In this document: in pieces, positions 1 through 13,311 of the stretch
Numbering within the stretch: the first letter of the stretch is position 1
How the letters are laid out: each line of letters starts with the position of its first letter
Source: Ovis canadensis
Lineage: Eukaryota; Chordata; Mammalia; Artiodactyla; Bovidae
Assembly: GCF_042477335.2 (NCBI RefSeq)
Contig: NC_091262.1
Span: forward strand, 826,001 to 890,000
Reading direction: 5' to 3'
Length of the DNA stretch: 64,000 bases
Notes under the pieces: model-generated
Told to the model about the DNA's origin: nothing
What the model saw: only the letters and a program-made list of their open reading frames with translations
The model's database searches: none
Translations under genes and position numbers: made by a program

Positions 1-591
1 ACGGAGTGCACCAGGCTCCCAGGGCCCCTGGCTGGGGTCTGCAGCCCCGCACACCCGGAGGCTGACTCCCTGGGCGCCCAGCAGCTGCCTCACACACGTA
101 GCTTCCCTAGCGCTCTCCTCCCCAGCAGAGACGTGTGCAGCTGGTTGGGGCCTGCCCCTGCGTGCCTGGGCTCCCGCCCACAGCCCCAGCTCAGGGCAAG
201 CAGCCCCTGAGCCAAGACCTGCAGGATGCGCAGAGCGCCCCCACCTGGAAGTCGAGTGAACAGCTGGCGGGGAGGCGAGCCTCCTCGAGGGAAGAAGAGG
301 CAGCCCAGCCTCGTTTGGCTCAAGCCCTACTTGGCTGGAGCCGAGTGCGCCTCCAGGACGGCAGAGCTCCAGCTCTGCTCAGAGGCCCGATCTGGCAGAG
401 TTGCTGGCGCGAGGCTGCTCTGCCCTGGGCGAGCCTTGCCCAGACTTGCCTCGCTGCTAGGCTTCCTGCCCAGGAAGGAGCAGGCTGCGCGAGGCTGGGA
501 GATGCCACTGGCGCCTTCCTGGCCTCAGCTCCGCTCCTGACTTACCTTTGCACCTTGGCCCCAGGCGTCCTTGGGGAGGGCTTAGGGTCCG

Positions 592-1293
592 GTGGCTTGC
601 ACACTGCCAAGGGCTCCAGCAGGAAGAGCTCTGTGCGAGGGAAGGGACGGGCTAGTGCAGGGCTCCTCCAGCGGTTGCTTGGCCGCCCAGACTCAGCGCC
701 GCACGGAGTGCACCAGGCTCCCAGGGCCCCTGGCTGGGGTCTGCAGCCCCGCACACCCGGAGGCTGACTCCCTGGGCGCCCAGCAGCTGCCTCACACACG
801 TAGCTTCCTTAGCGCTCTCCTCTCCAGCAGAGACGTGTGAAGCTGGTTGGGGCCTGCCCCTGCGTGCCTGGGCTCCCGAGCACAGCCCCAGCTCAGGGCA
901 AGCAGCCCCTGAGCCAAGACCTGCAGGAGGCGCAGAGCGCCCCCACCTGGAAGCCGAGTGAACAGCTGGCGGGGAGGCGAGCCTCCTCGAGGGAAGAAGA
1001 GGCAGCCCAGCCTCGTTTGGCTCAAGCCCTACTTGGCTGGAGCCGAGTGCGCCTCCAGGATGGCAGAGCTCCAGCTCTGCTCAGAGGCCCGATCTGGCAG
1101 AGTTGCTGGCGCGAGGCTGCTCTGCCCTGGGCGAGCCTTGCCCAGACTTGCCTCGCTGCTAGGCTTCCTGCCCAGGAAGGAGCAGGCTGCGCGAGGCTGG
1201 GAGACGCCACTGGCGCCTTCCTGGCCTCAGCTCCGCTCCTTCCTTGCCTTTGCACCTAGGCCCCAGGCTTCCTTGGGGAGGGCTTAGGGGCCG
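592..1293. repeat. Representative satellite monomer (arbitrary phase)
   Basis: One unit of 702 bp. In order it contains the segment beginning 'ggtggcttgcacactg', 'ggttgcttggccgccc', a CTGCAG at about 741, a 'cctcacacacgtagcttcc' segment at about 790, 'gcagagacgtgtgaagctgg' at about 826, the CTCGAG at about 987, 'cctcgtttggctcaag' at about 1011, and a pair of related 11-mers 'gcgcgaggctg' about 80 bp apart (about 1110 and 1190). The paired 11-mers hint at an older internal repeat. Because 702 is 3 x 234, every frame keeps its phase from copy to copy, which is why similar open frames recur. Confidence 0.9.
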
Positions 1294-4200
1294 GTGGCTT
1301 GCACACTGCCAAGGGCTCCAGCAGGAAGAGCTCTGTGCGAGGGAAGGGAAGGGCCAGTGCAGGGCTCCTCCAGCGGTTGCTTGGCCGCCCAGGCTCAGCG
1401 CCGCACGGAGTGCACCAGGCTCCCAGGGCCCCTGGCTGGGGTCTGCAGCCCCGCACACCCGGAGGCTGACTCCCTGGGCGCCCAGCAGCTGCCTCACACC
1501 CGTAGCTTCCCTAGCGCTCTCCTCCCCAGCAGAGACGTGTGCAGCTGGTTGGGGCCTGCCCCTGCGTGCCTGGGCTCCCGCCCACAGCCCCAGCTCAGGG
1601 CAAGCAGCCCCTGAGCCAAGACCTGCAGGAGGCGCAGAGCGCCCCCACCTGGAAGCCGAGTGAACAGCTGGCGGGGAGGCGAGCCTCCTCGAGTGAAGAA
1701 GAGTCAGCCCAGCCTCGTTTGGCTCAAGCCCTACTTGGCTGGAGCCGAGTACGCATCCAGGACGGCAGAACTCCAGCTCTGCTCAGAGGCCCGATCTGGC
1801 AGAGTTGCTGGCGCGAGGCTGCTCTGCCCTGGGCGAGCCTTGCCCAGACTTGCCTCGCTGCTAGGCTTCCTGCCCAGGAAGGAGCAGGCTGCGCGAGGCT
1901 GGGAGACGCCACTGGCGCCTTCCTGGCCTCAGCTCCGCTCCTGCCTTGCCTTTGCACCTAGGCCCAGGCTTCCTTGGGAAGGGCTTAGGGGCCGGTGGCT
2001 TGCACACTGCCAAGGGCTGCAGCAAGAAGAACTCTGTGCGAGGGAAGGGAAGGGCCAGTGCAGGGCTCCTCCAGCAGTTGCTTGGCCGCCCAGACTCAGC
2101 GCCAAACGGAGTGCACCAGGCTCCCAGGGCCCCTGGCTGGCGTCTACAGCCCCGCACACCCGGAGGCTGACTCCCTGGGCGCCCAGCAGCTGCCTCACAC
2201 ACGTAGCTTCCCTAGCGCTCTCCTCCCCAGCAGAGACGTGTGCAGCTGGTTGGGGCCTGCCCCTGCGTGCCTGGGCTCCCGCCCACAGCCCCAGCTCAGG
2301 GCAAGCAGCCCCTGAGCCAAGACCTGCAGGAGGCGCAGAGCGCCCCCACCTGGAAGCCGAGTGAACAGCTGGCGGGGAGGCGAGCCTCCTCGAGGGAAGA
2401 AGAGGCAGCCCAGCCTCGTTTGGCTCAATCCCTACTTGGCTGGAGCCGAGTGCGCCTCCAGGACGGCAGAGCTCCAGCTCTGCTCAGAGGCCCGATCTGG
2501 CAGAGTTGCTGGCGCGAGGCTGCTCTGCCCTGGGCGAGCCTTGCCCAGACTTGCCTCGCTGCTAGGCTTCCTGCCCAGGAAGGAGCCGGCTGCGCGAGGC
2601 TGGGAGACGCCACTGGCGCCTTCCTGGCCTCAGCTCCGCTCCTGCCTTGCCTTTGCACCTAGGCCCCAGGCGTCCTTGGGGAGGGCTTAGGGGGCGGTGG
2701 CTTGCACACTGCCAAGGGCTCCAGCAGGAAGAGCTCTGTGCGAGGGAATGGAAGGGCCAGTGCAGGGCTCCTCCAGCGGTTGCTTGGCCGCCCAGGCTCA
2801 GCGCCGCACGGAGTGCACCAGGCGCCCAGGGCCCCTGGCTGGGGTCTGCAGCCTCGCACACCCGGAGGCTGACTCCCTGGGCTCCCAGCAGCTGCCTCAC
2901 ACACGTAGCTTCCCTAGCGCTCTCCTCCCCAGCAGAGACGTGTGCAGCTGGTTGGGGCCTGCCCCTGCGTGCCTGGGCTCCCGCCCACAGCCCCAGCTCA
3001 GGGCAAGCAGCCCCTGAGCCAAGACCTGCAGGATGCGCAGAGCGCCGCCACCTGGAGGTCGAGTGAACAGCTGGCGGGGAGGCGAGCCTCCTCGAGGGAA
3101 GAAGAGGCAGCCCAGCCTCGTTTGGCTCAAGCCCTACTTGGCTGGAGCCGAGTGCGCCTCCAGGACGGCAGAGCTCCAGCTCTGCTCAGAGGCCCGATCT
3201 GGCAGAGTTGCTGGCGCGAGGCTACTCTGCCCTTGGCGAGCCTTGCCCAGACTTGCCTCGCTGCTAGGCTTCCTGCCCAGGAAGGAGCAGGCTGCGCGAG
3301 GCTGGGAGACGCCACTGGCGCCTTCCTGGCCTCAGCTCCGCTCCTGCCTTGCCTTTGGACCTAGGCCCCAGGCGTCCTTGGGGAGGGCTTAGGGACCGGT
3401 GGCTTGCACACTGCCCAGGGCTCCAGCAGGAAGAGCTCTGTGCGAGGGAAGGGAAGGGCTAGTGCAGGGCTCCTCCAGCGGTTGCTTGGCCGCCCAGACT
3501 CAGCGCCGCACGGAGTGCACCAGGCTCCCAGGGCCCCTGGCTGGGGTCTGCAGCCCCGCACACCCGGAGGCTGACTCCCTGGGCGCCCAGCAGCTGCCTC
3601 ACACACGTAGTCTCCCTAGCGCTCTCCTCCCCAGCAGAGACGTGTGCAGCTGGTTGGGGCCTGCCCCTGCGTGCCTGGGCTCCCGCGCACAGCCCCAGCT
3701 CAGGGCAAGCAGGCCTTGAGCCAAGACCTACAGGAGGCGCAGAGCGCCCCCACCTGGAAGCCGAGTGAACAGCTGGCGGGAAGGCGAGCCTCCTCGAGGG
3801 AAGAAGAGGCAGCCCAGCCTCGTTTGGCTCAAGCCCTACTTGGCTGGAGCCGAGTGCTCCTCCAGGACGGCAGAGCTCCAGCTCTGCTCAGAGGCCCGAT
3901 CTGGCAGAGTTGCTGGCGCGAGGCTGCTGTGCCCTGGGCGAGCCTTGCCCAGACTTGCCTCGCTGCTAGGCTTCCTGCCCAGGAAGGAGCAGGCTGCGCA
4001 AAGCTGGGAGACGCCACTGGCGCCTTCCTGGCCTCAGCCCGCTCCTGCCTTGCCGTTGCACCTAGGCCCCAGGCGTCCTTGGGGAGGGCTTAGGGGCCGG
4101 TGGCTTGCACACTGCCAAGGGCTCCAGCAGGAAGAGCTCTGTGCGAGGGAATGGAAGGGCCAGTGCAGGGCTCCTCCAGCGGTTGCTTGGCCGCCCAGAC

Positions 4201-6289
4201 TCAGCGCCGCACGGAGTGCACCAGGCTCCCAGGGCCCCTGGCTGGGGTCTGCAGCCCCGCACACCCGGAGGCTGACTCCCTGGGCGCCCAGCAGCTGCCT
4301 CACACACGTAGCTTTCCTAGCGCTCTCCTCCCCAGCAGAGACGTGTGCAGCTGGTTGGGGCCTCCCCCTGCGTGCCTGGGCTCCCGTCCACAGCCCCAGC
4401 TCAGGGCAAGCAGCCCCTGAGCCAAGACCTGCAGGAGGCGCAGAGCGCCCCCACCTGGAAGCCGAGTGAACAGCTGGCGGGGAGGCGAGCCTCCTCGAGG
4501 GAAGAAGAGGCAGCCCAGCCTCGTTTGGCTCAAGCCCTACTTGGCTGGAGCCGAGTGCGCCTCCAGGACGGCAGATCTCCAGCTCTGCTCAGAGGCCCGT
4601 TCTGGCAGAGTTGCTGGCGCGATGCTGCTCTGCCCTGGGCGAGCCTTGCCCAGACTTGCCTCGCTGCTAGGCTTCCTGCCCAGGAGGGAGCTGGCTGCGC
4701 GAGGCTGGGAGTCACCACTGGCGCCTTCCTGGCCTCAGCTCCGCTCCTGCCTTGCCTTTGCACCTAGGCCCCAGGCGTCCTTGGGGAGTGCTTAGGGGCC
4801 GGTGGCTTGCACACTGCCAAGGGCTCCAGCAGGAAGAGCTCTGTGCGAGGGAAGGGAAGGGCCAGTGCAGGGCTCCTCCAGCGGTTGCTTGGCCGCCCAG
4901 GCTCAGCGCTGCTCGGAGTGCACCAGGCTCCCAGGCCCCTGGCTGGGGTCTGCAGCCCCGCACACCCGGAGGCTGACTCCCTGGGCGCCCAGCAGCTGCC
5001 TCACACACGTAGCTTCCCTAGCGCTCTCCTCCCCAGCAGAGACGTGTGCAGCTGGTTGGGGCCTGCCCCTGCGTGCCTGGGCTCCCGTCCACAGCCCCAG
5101 CTCAGGGCAAGCAGCCCCTGAGCCAAGACCTGCAGGAGGCGCAGAGCGCCCCCACCTGGAAGCCGAGTGAACAGCTGGCGGGGAGGCGAGCCTCCTCGAG
5201 GGAAGAAGAGGCAGCCCAGCCTCGTTTGGCTCAAGCCCTACTTGGCTGGAGCCGAGTGCGCCTCCAGGACGGCAGATCTCCAGCTCTGCTCAGAGGCCCG
5301 TTCTGGCAGAGTTGCTGGCGCGAGGCTGCTCTGCCCTGGGCGAGCCTTGCCCAGACTTGCCTCGCTGCTAGGCTTCCTGCCCAGGAGGGAGCTGGCTGCG
5401 CGAGGCTGGGAGTCACCACTGGCGCCTTCCTGGCCTCAGATCCGCTCCTGCCTTGCCTTTGCACCTAGGCTCCAGGCGTCCTTGGGGAGTGCTTAGGGGC
5501 CGGTGGCTTGCACACTGCCAAGGGCTCCAGCAGGAAGAGCTCTGTGCGAGGGAAGGGAAGGGCCAGTGCAGGGCTCCTCCAGCGGTTGCTTGGCCGCCCA
5601 GGCTCAGCGCTGCTCGGAGTGCACCAGGCTCCCAGGCCCCTGGCTGGGGTCTGCAGCCCCGCACACCCGGAGGCTGACTCCCTGGGCGCCCAGCAGCTGC
5701 CTCACACACGTAGCTTCCCTAGCGCTCTCCTCCCCAGCAGAGACGTGTGCAGCTGGTTATGGCCTGCCCCTGCGTGCCTGGGCTCCCGCGCACAGCCCCA
5801 GCTCAGGGCAAGCAGCCCCTGAGCCAAGACCTGCAGGAGGCGCAGAGCGCCCCCACCTGGAAGCCGAGTGAACAGCTGGCGGGGAGGCGAGCCTCCTCGA
5901 GGGAAGAAGAGGCAGCCCAGCCTCGTTTGGCTCAATCCCTACTTGGCTGGAGCCGAGTGCGCCTCCAGGACGGCAGAGCTCCAGCTCTGCTCAGAGGCCC
6001 GATCTGGCAGAGTTGCTGGCGCGAGGCTGCTCTGCCCTGGGCGAGCCTTGCCCAGACTTGCCTCGCTGCTAGGCTTCCTGCCCAGGAAGGAGCAGGCTGC
6101 GCGAGGCTGGGAGACGATACTGGCGCCTTCCTGGCCTCAGCTCCGCTCCTGCCTTGCCTTTGCACATAGGCCCCAGGCGTCCTTGGGGAGGGCTTAGGGT
6201 CCGATGGCTTGCACACTGCCAAGGGCTCCAGCAGGAAGAGCTCTGTGCGAGGGAAGGGAAGGGCCAGTGCCGGGCTCCTCCAGCGGTTG

Positions 6290-9200
6290 CTTGGCCGCCC
6301 AGACTCAGCGCCGCACGGAGTGCACCAGGCTCCCAGGGCCCCTGGCTGGGGTCTGCAGCCCCGCACACCCGGAGGCTGACTCCCTGGGCGCCCAGCAGCT
6401 GCCTCACACACGTAGCTTCCCAAGCGCTCTCCTCCCCAGCAGAGACGTGTGCAGCTGGTTGGGGCCTGCCCCTGCGTGCCTGGGCTCCCGCCCACAGCCC
6501 CAGCTCAGGGTAAGCAGCCCCTGAGCCAAGACCTGCAGGAGGCGCAGAGCGCCCCCACCTGGAAGCCGAGTGAACAGCTGGCGGGGAGGCGAGCCTCCTC
6601 GAGGGAAGAAGAGGCAGCTCAGCCTCGTTTGGCTCAAGCCCTACTTGGCTGGAGCCGAGTGCGCCTCCAGGACGGCAGAGCTCCAGCTCTGCTCAGAGGC
6701 CCGATCTGCCAGAGTTGCTGGCGCGTGGCTGCTGTGCCCTGGGCGAGCCTTGCCCAGACTTGCCTCGCTGCTAGGCTTCCTGCCCAGGAAGGAGCAGGCT
6801 GCGCGAGGCTGGGAGACGCCACTGGCGCCTTCCTGGCCTCAGCTCCGCTCCTGCCTTGCCTTTGCACCTAGGCCCCAGGCGTCCTTGGGGAGGGCTTAGG
6901 GGCCGGTGGCTTGCACACTGCCAAGGGCTCCAGCAGGAAGAGCTCTGTGCGAGGGAAGGGAAGGGCCAGTGCAGGGCTCCTCCAGCGGTTGCTTGGCCGC
7001 CCAGGCTCAGCGCCGAACGGAGTGCACCAGGCTCCCAGGGCCCCTGGCTGGGGTCTGCAGCCCCGCACACCCGGAGGCTGTCTCCCTGGGCGCCCAGCAT
7101 TTGCCTCACACACGTAGCTTCCCTAGCGCTCTCCTCCCCAGCAGAGACGTGTGCAGCTGGTTGGGGCCTGCCCCTGCGTGCCTGGGCTCCCGCCCACAGC
7201 CCCAGCTCAGGGCAAGCAGCCCCTGAGCCAAGACCTGCAGGAGGCGCAGAGCGCCCCCACCTGGAAGCCGAGTGAACAGCTGGCGGGGAGGCGAGCCTCC
7301 TCGAGGGAAGAAGAGGCAGCCCAGCCTCGTTTGGCTCAAGCCCTACTTGGCTGGAGCCGAGTGCGCCTCCAGGACGGCAGAGCTCCAGCTCTGCTCAGAG
7401 GCCCGATCTGGCAGAGTTGCTGGCGCGAGGCTGCTGTGCCCTGGGCGAGCCTTGCCCAGACTTGCCTCGCTGCAAGGCTTCCAGACCAGGAAGGAGCAGG
7501 TTGCGCGAGGCTGTGAGACGCCACTGGCGCCTTCCTGGCCTCAGCTCTGCAACTGCCTTGCCTTTGCACCTAGGCCCCAGGCTTCCATTGGGAAGGGCTT
7601 AGGGGCCGGTGGCTTGCACACTGCCAAGGGCTGCAGCAGGAAGAACTCTGTGCGAGGGAAGGGAAGGGCCAGTGCAGGGCTCCTCCAGCAGTTGCTTGGC
7701 CGCCCAGACTCAGCGCCGCCCGGAGTGCACCAGGCTCCCAGGGCCCCTGGCTGGGGTCTGCAGCCCCGCACACCCGGAGGCTGACTCCCTGGGCGCCCAG
7801 CAGCTGCCTCACACACGTAGCTTCCGTAGCGCTCTCCTCCCCAGCAGAGACGTGTGCAGCTGGTTGGGGCCAGCCCGTGCGTGCCTGGGCTCCCGCCCAC
7901 AGCCCCAGCTCAGGGCAAGCAGCCCCTGAGCCAAGACCTGCAGTAGGCGCAGAGCGCCCCCACCTGGAAGCCGAGTGAACAGCTGGCGGGGAGGCGAGCC
8001 TCCTCGAGGGAAGAAGAGGCAGCCCAGCCTCGTTTGGCTCAAGCCCTACTTGGCTGGAGCCGAGTGCGCCTCCAGGACGGCAGAGCTCCAGCTCTGCTCA
8101 GAGGCCCGATCTGGCAGAGTTGCTGGCGCGAGGCTGCTCTGCCCTGGGCGAGCCTTGCCCAGACTTGCCTCGCTGCTAGGCTTCCTGCCCAGGAAGGAGC
8201 AGGCTGCGCGAGGCTGGGAGACGCCACTGGCGCCTTCCTGGCCTCAGCTCCGCTCCTGCCTTGCCTTTGCACCTAGGCCCCAGGCGTCCTTGGGCAGGGC
8301 TTAGGGGCCGGTGCCTTGCACACTGCCAAGGGCTCCAGAAGGAAGAGCTCTGTGCGAGGGAAGGGAAGGGCCAGTGCAGGGCTCCTCCAGCGGTTGCTTG
8401 GCCGCCCAGGCTCAGCGCCGCACGGAGTGCACCAGGCTCCCAGGGCCCCTGGCTGGGGTCTGCAGCCCCGCACACCCGGAGGCTGACTCCCTGGGCGCCC
8501 AGCAGCTGCCTCACACACGTAGATTCCCTAGCGCTCTACTGCCCAGCAGAGACGTGTGCAGCTGGTTGGGGCCTGCCCCTGCGTGCCTGGGCTCCCGCCC
8601 ACAGCCTCAGCTCAGGGCAAGCAGCCCCTGAGCCAAGACCTGCAGGATGCGCAGAGCACCCCCACCTGGAAGTCGAGTGAACAGCTGGCGGGGAGGCGAG
8701 CCTCCTCGAGGGAAGAAGAGGCAGCCCAGCCTCGTTTGGCTCAAGCCCTACTTGGCTGGAGCTGAGTGCGCCTCCAGGACGGCAGAGCTCCAGCTCTGCT
8801 CAGAGGCCCAATCTGGCAGAGTTGCTGGCGCGAGGCTGCTCTGCCCTGGGAGAGCCTTGCCCAGACTTGCCTCGCTGCTAGGCTTCCTGCCCAGGAAGGA
8901 GCAGGCTGCGCGAGGCTGGGAGACGCCACTGGCGCCTTCCTGGCCTCAGCTCCGCTCCTGCCTTGCCTTTGGACCTAGGCCCCAGGCGTCCTTGGGGAGG
9001 GCTTAGGGGCCGGTGGCTTGCACACTGCCAAGGGCTCCAGCAGGAAGAGCTCTGTGCGAGGGAATGGAAGGGCCAGTGCAGGGCTCCTCTAGCGGTTGCT
9101 TGGCCGCCCAGGATCAGCACCGAACGGGGTGCACCAGGCTCCCAGGGCCCCTGGCTGGGTTCTGCAGCCCCGCACACCCGGAGGCTGACTCCCTGGGCGC

Positions 9201-12200
9201 CCAGCAGCTGCCTCACACACGTAGCTTCCCTAACGCTCTCCTCCACAGCAGAGACGTGTGCAGCTGGTTGGGGCCTGCCCCTGCGTGACTGGGCTCCCGC
9301 CCGCAGCCACAGTTCAGGGCAAGCAGCCCCTGAGCCAAGACCTGCAGGAGGCGCAGAGCACCCCCACCTGGAAGGCGAGTGAACAGCTGGCGGGGAGGCG
9401 AGCCTCCTCGAGGGAAGAAGAGGCAGCCCAGCCCCGTTTGGCTCAAGCCCTACGTGGCTGGAGCCGAGTGCGCCTCCAGGACGGCAGAGCTCCAGCTCTG
9501 CTCAGAGGCCCGATCTGGCAGAGTTGCTGGCGCGAGGCTGCTCTGCCCTGGGCGAGCCTTGCCCAGACTTGCCTCGCTGCTAGGCTTCCTGCCCAGGAAG
9601 GAGCAGGCTGCGCGAGGCTGGGAGACGCCACTGGCGTCTTCCTGGCCTCAGCTCCGCTCCTGCCTTGCCTTTGCACCTAGGCCCCAGGCGTCTTTGGGGA
9701 TGGCTTAGGGGCCGGTGGCTTGCACACTTCCAAGAGCTCCAGCAGGAAGAGCTCTGTGCGAGGGAAGGGAAGGAACAGTGCAGGGCTCCTCCAGCGGTTG
9801 CTTGGCCGCCCAGACTCAGCGCCGCACGGAGTGCACCAGGCTCCCAGGGCCCCTGGCTGGGGTCTGCAGCCCCGCACACCCGGAGGCTGACTCCCTGGGC
9901 GCCCAGCAGCTGCCTCACACACGTAGCTTCCCAAGCGCTCTCCTCCCCAGCAGAGACGTGTGCAGCTGGTTGGGGCCTGCCCCTGCGTGCCTGGGCTCCC
10001 GCCCACAGCCCCAGCTCAGTGTAAGCAGCCCCTGAGCCAAGACCTGCAGGAGGCGCAGAGCGCCCCCACCTGGAAGTCGAGTGAACAGCTGGCGGGGAGG
10101 CGAGCCTCCTCGAGGGAAGAAGAGGCAGCCCAGCCTCGTTTGGCTCAAGCCCTACTTGGCTGGAGCCGAGTGCGCCTCCAGGACGGCAGAGCTCCAGCTC
10201 TGCTCAGAGGCCCGATCTGCCAGAGTTGCTGGCGCGTGGCTGCTGTGCCCTGGGCGAGCCTTGCCCAGACTTGCCTCGCTGCTAGGCTTCCTGCCCAGGA
10301 AGGAGCAGGCTGCGCGAGGCTGGGAGACGCCACTGGCGCCTTCCTGGCCTCAGCTCCGCTCCTGCCTTGCCTTTGCACCTAGGCCCCAGGCGTCCTTGGG
10401 GAGGGCTTAGGGGCCGGTGGCTTGCACACTGCCAAGGGCTCCAGCAGGAAGAGCTCTGTGCGAGGGAAGGGAAGGGCCAGTGCAGGGCTCCTCCAGCGGT
10501 TGCTTGGCCGCCCAGGCTCAGCGCCGAACGGAGTGCACCAGGCTCCCAGGGCCCCTGGCTGGGGTCTGCAGCCCCGCACACCCGGAGGCTGTCTCCCTGG
10601 GCGCCCAGCATTTGCCTCACACACGTAGCTTCCCTAGCGCTCTCCTCCCCAGCAGAGACGTGTGCAGCTGGTTGGGGCCTGCCCCTGCGTGCCTGGGCTC
10701 CCGCCCACAGCCCCAGCTCAGGGCAAGCAGCCCCTGAGCCAAGACCTGCAGGAGGCGCAGAGCGCCCCCACCTGGAAGCCGAGTGAACAGCTGGCGGGGA
10801 GGCGAGCCTCCTCGAGGGAAGAAGAGGCAGCCCAGCCTCGTTTGGCTCAAGCCCTACTTGGCTGGAGCCGAGTGCGCCTCCAGGACGGCAGAGCTCCAGC
10901 TCTGCTCAGAGGCCCGATCTGGCAGAGTTGCTGGCGCGAGGCTGCTCTGCCCTGGGCGAGCCTTGCCCAGACTTGCCTCGCTGCAAGGCTTCCAGACCAG
11001 GAAGGAGCAGGTTGCGCGAGGCTGTGAGACGCCACTGGCGCCTTCCTGGCCTCAGCTCCGCAACTGCCTTGCCTTTGCACCTAGGCCCCAGGCTTCCTTG
11101 GGAAGGGCTTAGGGGCCGGTGGCTTGCACACTGCCAAGGGCTGCAGCAGGAAGAACTCTGTGCGAGGGAAGGGAAGGGCCAGTGCAGGGCTCCTCCAGCA
11201 GTTGCTTGGCCGCCCAGACTCAGCGCCGCCCGGAGTGCACCAGGCTCCCAGGGCCCCTGGCTGGGGTCTGCAGCCCCGCACACCCGGAGGCTGACTCCCT
11301 GGGCGCCCAGCAGCTGCCTCACACACGTAGCTTCCCTAGCGCTCTCCTCCCCAGCAGAGACGTGTGCAGCTGGTTGGGGCCAGCCCGTGCGTGCCTGGGC
11401 TCCCGCCCACAGCCCCAGCTCAGGGCAAGCAGCCCCTGAGCCAAGACCTGCAGTAGGCGCAGAGCGCCCCCACCTGGAAGCCGAGTGAACAGCTGGCGGG
11501 GAGGCGAGCCTCCTCGAGGGAAGAAGAGGCAGCCCAGCCTCGTTTGGCTCAAGCCCTACTTGGCTGGAGCCGAGTGCGCCTCCAGGACGGCAGAGCTCCA
11601 GCTCTGCTCAGAGGCCCGATCTGCCAGAGTTGCTGGCGCGAGGCTGCTCTGCCCTGGGCGAGCCTTGCCCAGACTTGCCTCGCTGCTAGGCTTCCTGCCC
11701 AGGACGGAGCAGGCTGCGCGAGGCTGGGAGACGCCACTGGCGCCTTCCTGGCCTCAGCTCCGCTCCTGCCTTGCCTTTGCACCTAGGCCCCAGGCGTCCT
11801 TGGGCAGGGCTTAGGGGCCGGTGCCTTGCACACTGCCAAGGGCTCCAGAAGGAAGAGCTCTGTGCGAGGGAAGGGAAGGGCCAGTGCAGGGCTCCTCCAG
11901 CGGTTGCTTGGCCGCCCAGGCTCAGCGCCGCACGGAGTGCACCAGGCTCCCAGGGCCCCTGGCTGGGGTCTGCAGCCCCGCACACCCGGAGGCTGACTCC
12001 CTGGGCGCCCAGCAGCTGCCTCACACACGTAGCTTCCCTAGCGCTCTACTGCCCAGCAGAGACGTGTGCAGCTGGTTGGGGCCTGCCCCTGCGTGCCTGG
12101 GCTCCCGCCCACAGCCTCAGCTCAGGGCAAGCAGCCCCTGAGCCAAGACCTGCAGGATGCGCAGAGCACCCCCACCTGGAAGTCGAGTGAACAGCTGGCG

Positions 12201-13311
12201 GGGAGGCGAGCCTCCTCGAGGGAAGAAGAGGCAGCCCAGCCCCGTTTGGCTCAAGCCCTACTTGGCTGGACCTGAGTGCGCCTCCAGGACGGCAGAGCTC
12301 CAGCTCTGCTCAGAGGCCCGATCTGGCAGAGTTGCTGGCGCGAGGCTGCTCTGCCCTGGGAGAGCCTTGCCCAGACTTGCCTCGCTGCTAGGCTTCCTGC
12401 CCAGGAAGGAGCAGGCTGCGCGAGGCTGGGAGACGCCACTGGCGCCTTCCTGGCCTCAGCTCCGCTCCTGCCTTGCCTTTGGACCTAGGCCCCAGGCGTC
12501 CTTGGGGAGGGCTTAGGGGCCGGTGGCTTGCACACTGCCAAGGGCTCCAGCAGGAAGAGCTCTGTGCGAGGGAATGGAAGGGCCAGTGCAGGGCTCCTCT
12601 AGCGGTTGCTTGGCCGCCCAGGATCAGCACCGTACGGGGTGCACCAGGCTCCCAGGGCCCCTGGCTGGGTTCTGCAGCCCCGCACACCCGGAGGCTGACT
12701 CCCTGGGCGCCCAGCAGCTGCCTCACACACGTAGCTTCCCTAACGCTCTCCTCCACAGCAGAGACGTGTGCAGCTGGTTGGGGCCTGCCCCTGCGTGACT
12801 GGGCTCCCGCCCGCAGCCACAGTTCAGGGCAAGCAGCCCCTGAGCCAAGACCTGCAGGAGGCGCAGAGCACCCCCACCTGGAAGGCGAGTGAACAGCTGG
12901 CGGGGAGGCGAGCCTCCTCGAGGGAAGAAGAGGCAGCCCAGCCCCGTTTGGCTCAAGCCCTACGTGGCTGGAGCCGAGTGCGCCTCCAGGACGGCAGAGC
13001 TCCAGCTCTGCTCAGAGGCCCGATCTGGCAGAGTTGCTGGCGCGAGGCTGCTCTGCCCTGGGCGAGCCTTGCCCAGACTTGCCTCGCTGCTAGGCTTCCT
13101 GCCCAGGAAGGAGCAGGCTGCGCGAGGCTGGGAGACGCCACTGGCGTCTTCCTGGCCTCAGCTCCGCTCCTGCCTTGCCTTTGCACCTAGGCCCCAGGCG
13201 TCTTTGGGGATGGCTTAGGGGCCGGTGGCTTGCACACTTCCAAGAGCTCCAGCAGGAAGAGCTCTGTGCGAGGGAAGGGAAGGAACAGTGCAGGGCTCCT
13301 CCAGCGGTTGC
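6290..13311. repeat. Five-monomer higher-order repeat, two tandem copies (~3,510 bp each)
   Basis: The block from about 6290 to 9800 is repeated at about 9801 to 13311, offset 3510-3511 bp (five monomers). Private variants recur at that offset: 'cttcccaagcgctctcc' at 6416 and 9927, 'cagcatttgcctcacac' near 7097 and 10608, 'gcagtaggcgcagagc' near 7942 and 11452, and 'cttccaagagctcc' near 9727 and 13237. Just left of 6290 and right of 13320 the similarity falls to that between ordinary monomers. Only a few single-base differences separate the copies, so this looks like a recent unequal exchange. Boundaries were judged by eye. Confidence 0.88.

Noticed and set aside
309-324. 'cctcgtttggctcaag' resembles part of a CENP-B box and recurs once per monomer
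   Set aside because: The essential core (TTCG, then A, then CGGG at fixed spacing) is not met on either strand, so CENP-B binding is not supported.
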